64,000 nt of DNA, from NCBI RefSeq assembly GCF_004765605.1, contig NZ_SRLC01000001.1, positions 496,001 to 560,000 on the forward strand, given 5' to 3'. Every line of letters begins with the position of its first letter. Position 1 is the first letter of the stretch. The translations under genes were made by a program, and so were the position numbers. The notes under the pieces are model-generated. The model was not told where the DNA came from. It worked only from the letters and a program-made list of their open reading frames with translations, and made no database searches. This DNA is from Hymenobacter aquaticus. Its GTDB lineage: Bacteria > Bacteroidota > Bacteroidia > Cytophagales > Hymenobacteraceae. Shown piece by piece: positions 42,283 to 50,625 of the stretch.

Positions 42283-43482
42283 ATGAGTGTATCCCAGAAG
42301 CGCGTTGAGCTGCTGCCGGAAACGGCCGAAACCCCGGCCCCGGATCGGGGCGCGGCCCGTTTGGCTATTACCGCCTTTTTCCTGCTTTCGGGCTTTGGCT
42401 ATGCTACCTGGGCCTCGCGCATTCCCACGATTCAGCACGCGCTGGGGCTGAGTGAGGCCGAACTGGGCGGCGTGCTGCTGGCTTTGCCCACCGGCCTGCT
42501 GCTCACGCTGCCCCTGACGGGCTACCTGCTCCAACGCTTCAGCAGCCGGCAGATCATGCTCACCGGGGCCGTGCTCTACAACGTGGCCCTGGGCCTGCTG
42601 GGCTTCGCGGCCACCACCTGGCAGCTGGTGGCGCTGCTATTCTGCTTCGGCTCGTCGCGCAACCTGCTCAATATTTCCATGAACGCGCAGTCGGTGGGGG
42701 TGCAGGCTCTTTACCGGCGCTCCATCCTTGCCGCGTTTCACGGGGTCTGGAGCGTGGCCGGGTTTGCCGCCGCTGCGGTAGGGGCCCTGCTGATTGCCCT
42801 GAACGTGGCGCCCGGCTACCACTTTGTGGCGGTGGGCATTGGGCTGAGCGGGCTGGCGTTTGCGTTTTTCCCCCGCACCCTGAACCTGGCCCCGCCACCC
42901 GCCGCCGAGCGGGCCGCCCGGCCCCGGTTTGTGTTGCCCGACCGCCGCCTGCTGAAATTCGGGCTGATCTGCTTCGCGTCGATGGCCTGCGAGGGGACGA
43001 TGTACGACTGGAGCGGGGTGTACTTCGAAAAAGCCGTGCACGCGCCCGAAAAGTGGGTGGCGGCGGGCTTCGCGACCTACATGGTGGCCATGACCACCGG
43101 CCGTTTCCTCGGCGACTGGCTCGTGAACCGCCACGGCGTGAAGCCCCTGCTGCGCCTGAGCGGCCTGCTGATGACCGTGGGGCTGGCGCTGGCGGCGCTG
43201 GTGCCGCTGCCGCTGCCGGCCGCCTTGGGCTTCGCGCTGGTGGGCCTGGGCGTGTCGTGCGTGGTGCCGATGGTGTTCAGCATGGTGGGCCGCCTGCCGG
43301 CGCTCAGCTCGGGGGCGGCCATTGCGGGCGTGTCCACGGTGGGCTACGTCGGCTTTCTGATTGTGCCGCCGGTGGTGGGCTTCGTGGCCTCGGCCGCCAA
43401 TCTGCGCTGGTCGTTTGCCCTGATGGCCGGGCTGGGCATCGTGGTGCTGGCGCTGGTTGCCAGGCTAAAGGAGCAGGAATGA
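42283..43482 (+). CDS. MFS transporter (YbjJ/fucose-permease-like)
   Basis: 399 aa with about 12 hydrophobic helices. It begins with a soluble lead, then ITAFFLLSGFGYATWASRIP, a motif of YbjJ-like MFS permeases, and GVWSVAGFAAAAVGALL at helix 5. Its branch is often linked to sugars, but the substrate is unknown. It lies between two pectin-regulon units, ends at a shared terminator with lacI and lacks its own operator match, so its membership in the regulon is unclear. Confidence 0.8.
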   Translation: MSVSQKRVELLPETAETPAPDRGAARLAITAFFLLSGFGYATWASRIPTIQHALGLSEAELGGVLLALPTGLLLTLPLTGYLLQRFSSRQIMLTGAVLYNVALGLLGFAATTWQLVALLFCFGSSRNLLNISMNAQSVGVQALYRRSILAAFHGVWSVAGFAAAAVGALLIALNVAPGYHFVAVGIGLSGLAFAFFPRTLNLAPPPAAERAARPRFVLPDRRLLKFGLICFASMACEGTMYDWSGVYFEKAVHAPEKWVAAGFATYMVAMTTGRFLGDWLVNRHGVKPLLRLSGLLMTVGLALAALVPLPLPAALGFALVGLGVSCVVPMVFSMVGRLPALSSGAAIAGVSTVGYVGFLIVPPVVGFVASAANLRWSFALMAGLGIVVLALVARLKEQE

Positions 43483-43490
43483 GGACCCCT

Positions 43491-43536
43491 TGGAAACGAA
43501 AAACGCCCGGGCTGCCCGGGCGTTTTTCGTTTCAAG
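43491..43536. terminator. bidirectional terminator between MFS gene and lacI
   Basis: Near-perfect stem: AAAAACGCCCGGGC with its complement, extended by GAAACG/CGTTTC arms, with T runs on both strands. It separates the convergent MFS gene and lacI. Confidence 0.9.
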
Positions 43537-43586
43537 GCACGAGTAGGGCCCGGCTGCTGCCTGCCCGTTGCCCGGAACCATCCGCG

Positions 43587-44609
43587 TTACCCTACCGCCG
43601 CGCGGGTCGAGTCGCGGGCAATGAGCGTGGTGGGAATCTTAATTACGCTCGGCGGCGCGGCTTTTTGCTTGCGCTCAATCAGCTCGATGAGGCGCTCAAC
43701 GGCCACCTGCCCGATTTCCTGGGCCGGCTGCACCACCGTGCTCATGGCCGGCGACAGCAGCTCGGCCACGGTCATGTTGGTAAAGCCAATCAGGGCCACG
43801 TCTTCCGGAATGCGGAGCTGGCGCTTGTGCAGGGCCGCCAGGCAGCCCGTGGCCAGCCGGTCGCTGGCGGTGAAAAAGGCGTCGGGGCGGGGCTCCAGGG
43901 CCAGCAGCTCGTCGACCATCGGGCCCACCTCGTCGGGGCCGAACGTACCGTAGCGCACCAGGTTTTCGTCGTAGGGAATGCCGTGCTTTTCCAGAGCGGC
44001 GCGGTAGCCGGCCAGGCGCTCCTGGGTGATGGAGAGGTAGGGCGGAATGGTGAGGTGGGCAATGCGCCGCCGCCCCGACCAGATCAGGTGCTCGGTGGCG
44101 TCGAAAGCACCCTTAAAGTTGTCGGCCACCACCTGCGTGGCGTTCAGCTCCGAGGAAACCCGGTCGAACAGCACCACCGGCATGCCCTGGTCCTGAAGCT
44201 CGCGCAGGTGGGTGACGTCGGAAGTTTCGCTGGAAAGTGAAATTAGCAGCCCATCCACCCGGCGCGACACGGCCTGCTGCATGTTCACCACTTCCCGCTC
44301 GTACGACTCGTGGGTCTGGAAGATGATAACGTGGTAGCCGCGGTTGTAGGCAATGGCCTCGATGCCGTTGATGGCCTGGGAAAAGAAGTAGTTGGCAATC
44401 TGGGGAACGATGACGCCGATGGCGCGGCTGCGGTTTTCCTTTAAGCTGAGCGCAATCGGGTTAGGCCGGTAGTTGAGCCGCTCGGCGTATTCCATGACCA
44501 GCCGTTTGGTCTCAGCGTTAATCTCGTAGCTGCCGCGCAGGGCCCGTGACACCGTGGAGGTGGAGAGGTTCAGGGCCTTGGCAATATCCTTTATGGTAAC
44601 GTTGTCCAA
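43587..44609 (-). CDS. LacI-family transcriptional regulator of the pectin locus
   Basis: 340 aa. The N-terminal helix-turn-helix and hinge are standard: VTIKDIAKALNLSTSTVSRA then LNYRPNPIALSLK. The sugar-binding core (IGVIVPQIANYFFSQAINGIE, DGLLISLSS, DAFFTASDRLA) follows. It should bind the AACGTTCCCGGTAACGTT sites and respond to a uronate intermediate such as KDG or unsaturated galacturonate; the ligand is inference. It is divergent from kduD over 272 bp containing operator copy 3, so it is likely autoregulated. Confidence 0.88.
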   Translation of the reverse strand: MDNVTIKDIAKALNLSTSTVSRALRGSYEINAETKRLVMEYAERLNYRPNPIALSLKENRSRAIGVIVPQIANYFFSQAINGIEAIAYNRGYHVIIFQTHESYEREVVNMQQAVSRRVDGLLISLSSETSDVTHLRELQDQGMPVVLFDRVSSELNATQVVADNFKGAFDATEHLIWSGRRRIAHLTIPPYLSITQERLAGYRAALEKHGIPYDENLVRYGTFGPDEVGPMVDELLALEPRPDAFFTASDRLATGCLAALHKRQLRIPEDVALIGFTNMTVAELLSPAMSTVVQPAQEIGQVAVERLIELIERKQKAAPPSVIKIPTTLIARDSTRAAVG

Positions 44610-44737
44610 GGGGTGGGCTTGTTAAAGTGCAATTGTGGGAAATGCTCAGAATGCGGCCATTCCGGGGCCTAAAGTAGAGTTCTATTCCGAATTTCTTTTC
44701 ATCCCGGTTTCGGCTACCCGCAAAATGGGGTATCGGC

Positions 44738-44759
44738 AACGTTCCCGATAACGTTTGCG
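44738..44759. promoter_or_regulatory. LacI-type operator, copy 3 (lacI-kduD divergent region)
   Basis: AACGTTCCCGATAACGTT plus TGCG, with the same GGC and CAAATAAA flanks as copy 2. It lies 129 bp upstream of lacI and 123 bp upstream of kduD. Placed centrally, it could control both directions. Confidence 0.75.
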
Positions 44760-44881
44760 CAAATAAACATTGTGCTATTCTTCCTTTTGCCTGAGCAGTC
44801 GTGTAAACTTATCAAACCGGTTTCTGGGCGGATAGTGCCCGAAATCGGTAGCCATTCTCTAAAAAGTTACGAAACCCGCCC

Positions 44882-45652
44882 ATGCGTACTCTCCCCAGCT
44901 TCAGCCTTGCCGGTAAACTCGCCATTGTCACGGGCTGCAATCGGGGAATTGGGCAGGCTATGGCCCTGGGCCTGGCCGAAGCCGGCGCCGACATCATCGG
45001 CGTGTCGGCCACGCTGGCGCTGAGCGGCTCCGAAACCGAGCAGCAGGTGCGGGCCCTGGGCCGGCAGTTTCACGCCTACCAGGCCGACTTCAGCAGCCGC
45101 CCCGCCGTGGATACCTTTATCAAGCAGGTGCAGCAGGATTTTCCCCGCATCGACATTCTGATCAACAACGCCGGCACCATCAAGCGCGCCCCCGCCGCCG
45201 AGCACTCCGACGAGCTTTGGGACGAGGTACTCCATATTAATCTGGATGCGCCCTTCCGCCTGGCCCGCGCCATCGGGGGCCGGATGCTGGAGCAGGGCAG
45301 TGGCAAAATCATCTTCACGGCTTCACTTTTGACGTTCCAGGGCGGTATCAACGTGCCGGGCTACGCGGCCAGCAAGGGCGCCATTGGCTCTTTGGTAAAA
45401 GCCCTGGCCAACGAGTGGGCCGGCCGCGGCGTCAACGTCAACGCCATTGCCCCCGGCTACATTGCCACCGACAACACCGAGGCCCTGCGCAACGACCCGG
45501 ACCGCTCGCAGAGCATCCTGGCCCGCATTCCGGCCGGCCGCTGGGGCACCCCCGCCGACTTCAAAGGCCCTACCGTCTTCCTGGCCTCCGATGCCGCCAG
45601 CTACATCCACGGCACCATCCTCACCGTCGACGGCGGCTGGATGGGCCGGTAA
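44882..45652 (+). CDS. kduD: 2-dehydro-3-deoxy-D-gluconate 5-dehydrogenase (KduD)
   Basis: 256-aa SDR. The cofactor motif is TGCNRGIG, then NNAGTIKR, Ser in FTASLLTFQGG, YAASK, and IAPGYIATDNTEALRND, a KduD hallmark. It reduces 5-keto-4-deoxyuronate-derived 2,5-diketo-3-deoxygluconate (DK II) to KDG. It works after KduI, which lies 121 bp downstream beyond a hairpin element. Confidence 0.93.
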   Translation: MRTLPSFSLAGKLAIVTGCNRGIGQAMALGLAEAGADIIGVSATLALSGSETEQQVRALGRQFHAYQADFSSRPAVDTFIKQVQQDFPRIDILINNAGTIKRAPAAEHSDELWDEVLHINLDAPFRLARAIGGRMLEQGSGKIIFTASLLTFQGGINVPGYAASKGAIGSLVKALANEWAGRGVNVNAIAPGYIATDNTEALRNDPDRSQSILARIPAGRWGTPADFKGPTVFLASDAASYIHGTILTVDGGWMGR

Positions 45653-45654
45653 CA

Positions 45655-45770
45655 GTGAATTAGTGAGATGGTGAAATGGTGAGTTTTTCGTTCAAGCTGC
45701 GCAGACTGCGCCAAACGCGCCACCAACACATCAACTCACTACTTCACCATTTCACCATTTCACCAACTCT
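45655..45770. repeat. intergenic hairpin repeat between kduD and kduI
   Basis: The left arm (GTGAATTAGTGAGATGGTGA, 45656-45675) and the right arm made of TTTCACCA repeats are inverted copies of GGTGAAAT-type words. The centre holds TCGTTCAAG and AGACTGCGCCAAACGCGCC, the latter nearly identical to part of the element at 24506-24922. It fills the whole gap between the two genes. No coding capacity. Confidence 0.75.
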
Positions 45771-45773
45771 CCG

Positions 45774-46604
45774 ATGACCCAACGATATGCCGTCAGCCCC
45801 CGCGAAACCGCGGGCATGAATACGACCGAACTGCGCGAGCATTTTTTGATTGAGCGCCTGTTTGTGGCTGATGATATTGCCCTGGTCTACACCCACTACG
45901 ACCGGATGATTGTGGGCGGCGCCGTGCCGACCGACCAGCCTTTGGCCTTGCCCTGCCCGCCGAATTTGAAGGCCGACTACTTCCTGGAACGCCGGGAATT
46001 GGGCATTCTCAACGTGGGCGGCCCCGGCCAGGTCTCGGTGGACGGTACGACCTACGAGCTAGGCAACCAAGACTGCCTCTACGTGGGCAAAGGCAGCCAG
46101 GACGTACAGTTCCGGAGCGCTTCGGCCGATGAGCCGGCCCGGTACTACCTGCTCTCGGCCCCGGCCCACGCCGAGCACCCGACCACGCGTAAAACCCAGG
46201 CCGAGGCGACGCCGGTGGAAATGGGCGCGGTGGAAACGGCCAATCAGCGCACGATTTACAAGTACATCTACGCCGAAGGCATTCAGAGCTGCCAGCTGGT
46301 CATGGGCCTCACCCAGCTCAAAACCGGCTCGGTGTGGAACACGATGCCCTCCCATACCCACGACCGGCGCATGGAGGCCTACCTCTATTTCAACCTGCCG
46401 GCCGGGCAGCGCGTGCTGCACCTGATGGGGGAGCCCTCGGAAACCCGCCCGCTGTGGGTGAGCAACGAGCAGGCCATTATCTCGCCGCCGTGGTCGATTC
46501 ACACCGGCTGCGGCAGCTCCAACTACGCGTTTATCTGGGGTATGGCCGGCGAAAACCGCGAGTACACCGACATGGACGCCGTGGCCCTGGACCAGCTCCG
46601 CTAA
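45774..46604 (+). CDS. kduI: 5-dehydro-4-deoxy-D-glucuronate isomerase (KduI)
   Basis: 276 aa, the normal KduI length. Metal ligands are visible in MPSHTHDRRMEAYLYF (two His and Glu) and in WSIHTGCGSSNYAFIWGMAG (His), both family hallmarks, and the C-terminus YTDMDAV is typical. It isomerises the linear unsaturated uronate DK I (5-keto-4-deoxyuronate) to DK II for KduD. KdgF follows by 28 bp. Confidence 0.95.
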   Translation: MTQRYAVSPRETAGMNTTELREHFLIERLFVADDIALVYTHYDRMIVGGAVPTDQPLALPCPPNLKADYFLERRELGILNVGGPGQVSVDGTTYELGNQDCLYVGKGSQDVQFRSASADEPARYYLLSAPAHAEHPTTRKTQAEATPVEMGAVETANQRTIYKYIYAEGIQSCQLVMGLTQLKTGSVWNTMPSHTHDRRMEAYLYFNLPAGQRVLHLMGEPSETRPLWVSNEQAIISPPWSIHTGCGSSNYAFIWGMAGENREYTDMDAVALDQLR

Positions 46605-46632
46605 CCAGCTTTTAACCGCTTAACTCTTCCCT

Positions 46633-46983
46633 ATGAGCACTGCCACCCAGGACGTTCCGGCTAGCTTCATTACCGAGCAGGATGCCGTCTGGACCGACGT
46701 CGGGCCCGGCCTGCGCCGCCGCGTCATCTCCTACGACGCGCAGATGATGCTGGTGAAAGTGACCTTCGAAACCGGCGGGGTAGGGGCCCTGCACCACCAC
46801 GTGCACGTGCAGCAGAGCTACATCCAGAGTGGGGTGTTCGAAGTGACGCTGGGCGAGGAGAAGCGGGTGCTGCAAGCCGGCGACGCGTTTTACGTGCCCT
46901 CCGACGTGTGGCACGGGGTGGTTTGCCTGGAGGCTGGCGTGTTGCTGGACGCCTTCAGTCCGATGCGGGAAGATTTTGTGTAG
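46633..46983 (+). CDS. kdgF: KdgF-type cupin (unsaturated uronate linearisation)
   Basis: 116-aa single cupin. The metal-binding motif ALHHHVHVQQSYIQSG and the second motif VPSDVWHGVVCLEAG are those of KdgF, which opens 4,5-unsaturated galacturonate to 5-keto-4-deoxyuronate. Its position directly after kduI agrees. It precedes the pectinesterase-lyase gene by 32 bp. Confidence 0.9.
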   Translation: MSTATQDVPASFITEQDAVWTDVGPGLRRRVISYDAQMMLVKVTFETGGVGALHHHVHVQQSYIQSGVFEVTLGEEKRVLQAGDAFYVPSDVWHGVVCLEAGVLLDAFSPMREDFV

Positions 46984-47015
46984 AACCGGGGCAACCCGCT
47001 TGAAAGAAGAAATTG

Positions 47016-49088
47016 ATGAAAGGGTATTTACAGGCAATGCTGGTGCTGGCAGGGGCAATTTTGGGAGAGGTTTCCTCGGCCTGCGCCCAGCATTTGACGG
47101 TGGCGCTGGATGGCTCGGGCGACTTCCCGACCATTCAGGCCGCCGTCAACAGCCTGCCCGTCATGGCCCCCCAGCAACGGGTGATTCGCATCAAAAAAGG
47201 TACCTATAAGGAAAAGGTCTTTATCGACGGCAAGGACCACATTACCCTGCAAGGCGAGTCGGAAAAGGGCGTGGTGCTGACTTTCTCCCAGGCCAACGCC
47301 ATTTTCCGCTGCGACCCGGCCACGGCGGGCGACTGGACCATTGCCACGCTCAGCCTGCGCAACAGCCCCGACGTCACGCTCGAAAAGCTGACGGTCATGA
47401 ACACCTACGGCGCCGAAGCCGCCGGCCCCGTCACCATCGACTGCCCCTCGGACCCGACGGGTAAGAAGGTCATTAAGAAGTCGGACCACCAGATGGCGCT
47501 CTACACCGGCAAGGGCACGACCCGGCTGACGGTGAAAAACTGCACCTTCCGGACCCTGGGCAACGACACGGTGAGCCCCTGGGACGCCGAGGCCGGGGTG
47601 TACTACTTCAAGGACTGCACCCTGGAAGGCAGCGTGGATTTTTACTGTCCGCGCGGCTGGGCCTACGCCGAAAACTGCCGCTTTATCTGCCACAATATGA
47701 ATGCCGCCATCTGGCACGACGGCTCGGGCAGCAAAGACGCCAAAACGGTGCTTAAGAACTGCTCGTTCGAGGGTGACGACAACTTCAAGCTGGGCCGCTA
47801 CCACACCGAGTCCCAGTTCTATTTGATTGACTGCCAGTTTCCGAAGAACATGGCCGACGCGGATATTTACGCCGCCCAATCGGGCAAGGGCGCCCCGCAG
47901 TGGGGCCGCCGGGTGTACTACGCCGGCTGCCACCGCCAGGGCGGCGACTACGCCTGGCACCGCGACAACCTGAGCACGGCCGAAAACGCCCCCAAAGCCA
48001 GGCAGGTCAACGCCGCCTGGACGTTTGGGGAGCGGTGGAAGCAATTCGGGACGGCCTCAGTTTCGGCTTCCCACAACCTGAGAATGGGCGGCCTGCTGGC
48101 CGAGGCCATTGATACCACGGCCGAGAAAATGCTGGTCTACCAGCGCAGCATCGGCGGCTGGCCCAAGGCGGTGAAGGAAAAGAAGGTGGACTACAAAGCT
48201 CCGCTGAGCGCCGCCGTGAAGGCCGCTACCCTGGCCGACGCCGGCCGCAACGACGCCACCATCGACAACAACGCCACGACCCGGGAAATCGAGTATTTGG
48301 CCAAGGCCTACAAAGCTACCGGCAACCCGGCCTACCGCCAAAGCGCCGAAAAGGGCCTCCGCTACCTGCTCAAGATGCAGCACAAGAACGGCGGCTTCCC
48401 CCAGTTTTACCCCGACAGCAGCAGCTACCGCGCCCAGATTACCTACAACGACAACGCCATGGTGCGGGTGCTGACCTTGCTCAAGGCCGTGGCCGACAAG
48501 CAAGCCGACTACGCCGCCCTCGACCCGAGCCTGGTGCCGGCCGCCCAGCTGGCCGTGGACAAGGGCGTGAGCTGCATCCTCAAAACCCAGTACGTGCAGC
48601 GCGGCAAGCTCACGGTGTGGTGCGCCCAGCACGACCGCCGCACTCTGCTGCCGGTGAAGGCCCGGGCCTTCGAGCTGGCTTCGCTCAGCGGGGCCGAAAG
48701 CGTGGGCATCGTCGAGTTTCTGCTGACGCTGGATAACCCCTCGCCGGAAGTGAAAAAGTCGATTCAGGCCGCAGTGGCCTGGTTTCAGGCCGTGAAAATG
48801 GAGGGCTTCGCCGTCAAGGACGTTGCCGCCCCGGCCCAGCCTAAGGGCCGCGACCGGGTAATCGTGCCCGAAGCCGGCAGCGTGCTCTGGGCCCGGTTTT
48901 ACGACCTGGACACCAACCAGCCGATGTACGTGGGCCGCGACGGGCAGAAGCGCAGCCAACTCAGCGAGATTGAGAATGAGCGGCGCACGGGCTACGTGTA
49001 CGCCAGCACCTGGCCGCAAAAATTGCTGACGAAGGACTATCCGAAGTGGCAGCAGAAGTGGGAGAAGAAAGAAGGAAGCAAAATTTAA
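47016..49088 (+). CDS. fused pectinesterase (CE8) and PL10 pectate lyase
   Basis: The ATG at 47016 (a TTG one codon earlier is possible) gives 690 aa with signal peptide ending EVSSACAQ. Residues about 25-340 are a CE8 beta-helix: LTVALDGSGDFPTIQAAVNS, GNDTVSPWD (first Asp), LEGSVDFYCPRGWAY (second Asp) and FKLGRYH (Arg). Residues about 365-690 are PL10: QRSIGGWPKAV, TIDNNATTREIEYLAKAY, GGFPQFYPDSSSYRAQ, WCAQHDRRTLLPVKARA and EAGSVLWARFYDLDTNQPMY. One protein would demethylate and cleave pectin. It is likely periplasmic or surface located. Confidence 0.88.
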   Translation: MKGYLQAMLVLAGAILGEVSSACAQHLTVALDGSGDFPTIQAAVNSLPVMAPQQRVIRIKKGTYKEKVFIDGKDHITLQGESEKGVVLTFSQANAIFRCDPATAGDWTIATLSLRNSPDVTLEKLTVMNTYGAEAAGPVTIDCPSDPTGKKVIKKSDHQMALYTGKGTTRLTVKNCTFRTLGNDTVSPWDAEAGVYYFKDCTLEGSVDFYCPRGWAYAENCRFICHNMNAAIWHDGSGSKDAKTVLKNCSFEGDDNFKLGRYHTESQFYLIDCQFPKNMADADIYAAQSGKGAPQWGRRVYYAGCHRQGGDYAWHRDNLSTAENAPKARQVNAAWTFGERWKQFGTASVSASHNLRMGGLLAEAIDTTAEKMLVYQRSIGGWPKAVKEKKVDYKAPLSAAVKAATLADAGRNDATIDNNATTREIEYLAKAYKATGNPAYRQSAEKGLRYLLKMQHKNGGFPQFYPDSSSYRAQITYNDNAMVRVLTLLKAVADKQADYAALDPSLVPAAQLAVDKGVSCILKTQYVQRGKLTVWCAQHDRRTLLPVKARAFELASLSGAESVGIVEFLLTLDNPSPEVKKSIQAAVAWFQAVKMEGFAVKDVAAPAQPKGRDRVIVPEAGSVLWARFYDLDTNQPMYVGRDGQKRSQLSEIENERRTGYVYASTWPQKLLTKDYPKWQQKWEKKEGSKI

Positions 49089-49098
49089 GGCTCTGATA

Positions 49099-50625
49099 AT
49101 GGCCAACTTATCCAAACAAGCCGCATTAGCCCTCTCGTCATCGGCGGTAGCCATGCCCGAGGCCGCGCACTTTGATTTACCCGAAAAAGTGCTGCAGTTC
49201 GGCACCGGCGTGCTGCTGCGCGGCCTGCCCGACTACCTCATCGACAAGGCCAACCGCCAGGGCCTGTTCAACGGCCGCATCGTGGTGGTCAAGTCCACCG
49301 ACGGGGGCGACGCCACGGCTTTCGACCGGCAGGATGGGCTTTACACGCTCAGCATCCGCGGCATTGCCGACGGGCAGACGGTCGAGGAAAACGTGGTGTG
49401 CTCGGCTATCAGCCGGGTGCTGTCGGCCAAAAGCCAGTGGGAGCAGGTGCTGGACGTAGCCCGCAACCCGGCGCTGACGGTGGTGATTTCCAACACCACG
49501 GAAGTCGGCATTCAGCTCGTGTCGGAGTCGATTAAGCAAAGTCCGCCCCAGTCGTTTCCCGGCAAGCTGCTGGCCGTGCTCTACGCCCGCTACCAGGCGT
49601 TTCAGGGCGCTGCCGACAAGGGCCTGGTCATCGTGCCTACCGAGCTGATTCCTGGCAACGGTACCAAGCTGGAAGGCATCGTGCTGGAGCTGGCCCACCT
49701 CAACGGCCTCGACGCGGAGTTCATCGAGTGGCTGGAATCGGCCAACTCGTTCTGCAACTCGCTCGTGGACCGCATCGTGCCCGGCCGCCCCGACGCGGCC
49801 ACGCAAGCGGCTCTGGAAGAGGAGCTGGGGTATTCCGACGATTTGCTCACGATGTCGGAAGCTTATCTGCTGTGGGCCATTGAGGGCGACGCCCGCGTGA
49901 AATCGGTGCTGGCCTTCGAGCAGGCCGACGCCGGCGTCATCGTGCAGCCCAACATTGACTTGTTCCGCGAATTGAAGCTGCGCCTGCTCAACGGCACGCA
50001 CACGCTCAGCTGCGGTTTGGCGTATCTGGCCGGCTTCGATACCGTGCGCGGGGCTATGGACGACGCGGCTATGGCCGGCTTTATTCAGAACCTGATGCTG
50101 GCTGATCTGCTGCCGGGCATTCCCTACGCCGTGGATGAAAAAGTGGGGCAGCGCTTCGGCATGCAGGTTCTGGACCGGTTCCGCAACCCCTACGTTGAGC
50201 ACCGCTGGCTGGGCATCACGCTCAACTACACTATGAAAATCCAGATGCGCAACGTGCCCACGCTGCTGCATTACTACAAGAAGCTGGCCGTGGTGCCCGA
50301 CTACATGGCCCTGGGCTTTGCCGCCTACCTGCTCTTTATGCGCGGCACTCAGCAGCACGACGACGTGTGGTACGGTGAGGCGGGCGACCAGCACTACCCG
50401 ATTCAGGACGAGAAGGCCGGCTACTTCGCCGACCTCTGGCAGCGCCAGACGCCGGCCGAATTAACCCAGACCGTGCTGCGCAACAAAACCCTCTGGGGCC
50501 ACGATTTGGCCCAACTGCCCGGCTTCGCGGCCCGCGTCGAGAAGTACCTGCAGCAGCTGCTGCAGCACGGCGCTTCGGCCACATTGGCCGGCTATTTTAC
50601 CCAAAAGGTTTCCCTTGCCTCATGA
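49099..50625 (+). CDS. uxaB: tagaturonate reductase (altronate oxidoreductase, UxaB)
   Basis: 508-aa mannitol-dehydrogenase-family enzyme. The Rossmann start is LQFGTGVLLRGLPDYLIDKA, followed by VVVKSTDGGDATAFDRQDGLYT, which UxaB shares, NTTEVGI and LRLLNGTHTLSCGLAYL with the catalytic Lys region near IQPNID. It reduces D-tagaturonate to D-altronate using NADH. Starts 10 bp after the pectinesterase-lyase gene and overlaps uxaA by 4 bp. Confidence 0.93.
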   Translation: MANLSKQAALALSSSAVAMPEAAHFDLPEKVLQFGTGVLLRGLPDYLIDKANRQGLFNGRIVVVKSTDGGDATAFDRQDGLYTLSIRGIADGQTVEENVVCSAISRVLSAKSQWEQVLDVARNPALTVVISNTTEVGIQLVSESIKQSPPQSFPGKLLAVLYARYQAFQGAADKGLVIVPTELIPGNGTKLEGIVLELAHLNGLDAEFIEWLESANSFCNSLVDRIVPGRPDAATQAALEEELGYSDDLLTMSEAYLLWAIEGDARVKSVLAFEQADAGVIVQPNIDLFRELKLRLLNGTHTLSCGLAYLAGFDTVRGAMDDAAMAGFIQNLMLADLLPGIPYAVDEKVGQRFGMQVLDRFRNPYVEHRWLGITLNYTMKIQMRNVPTLLHYYKKLAVVPDYMALGFAAYLLFMRGTQQHDDVWYGEAGDQHYPIQDEKAGYFADLWQRQTPAELTQTVLRNKTLWGHDLAQLPGFAARVEKYLQQLLQHGASATLAGYFTQKVSLAS

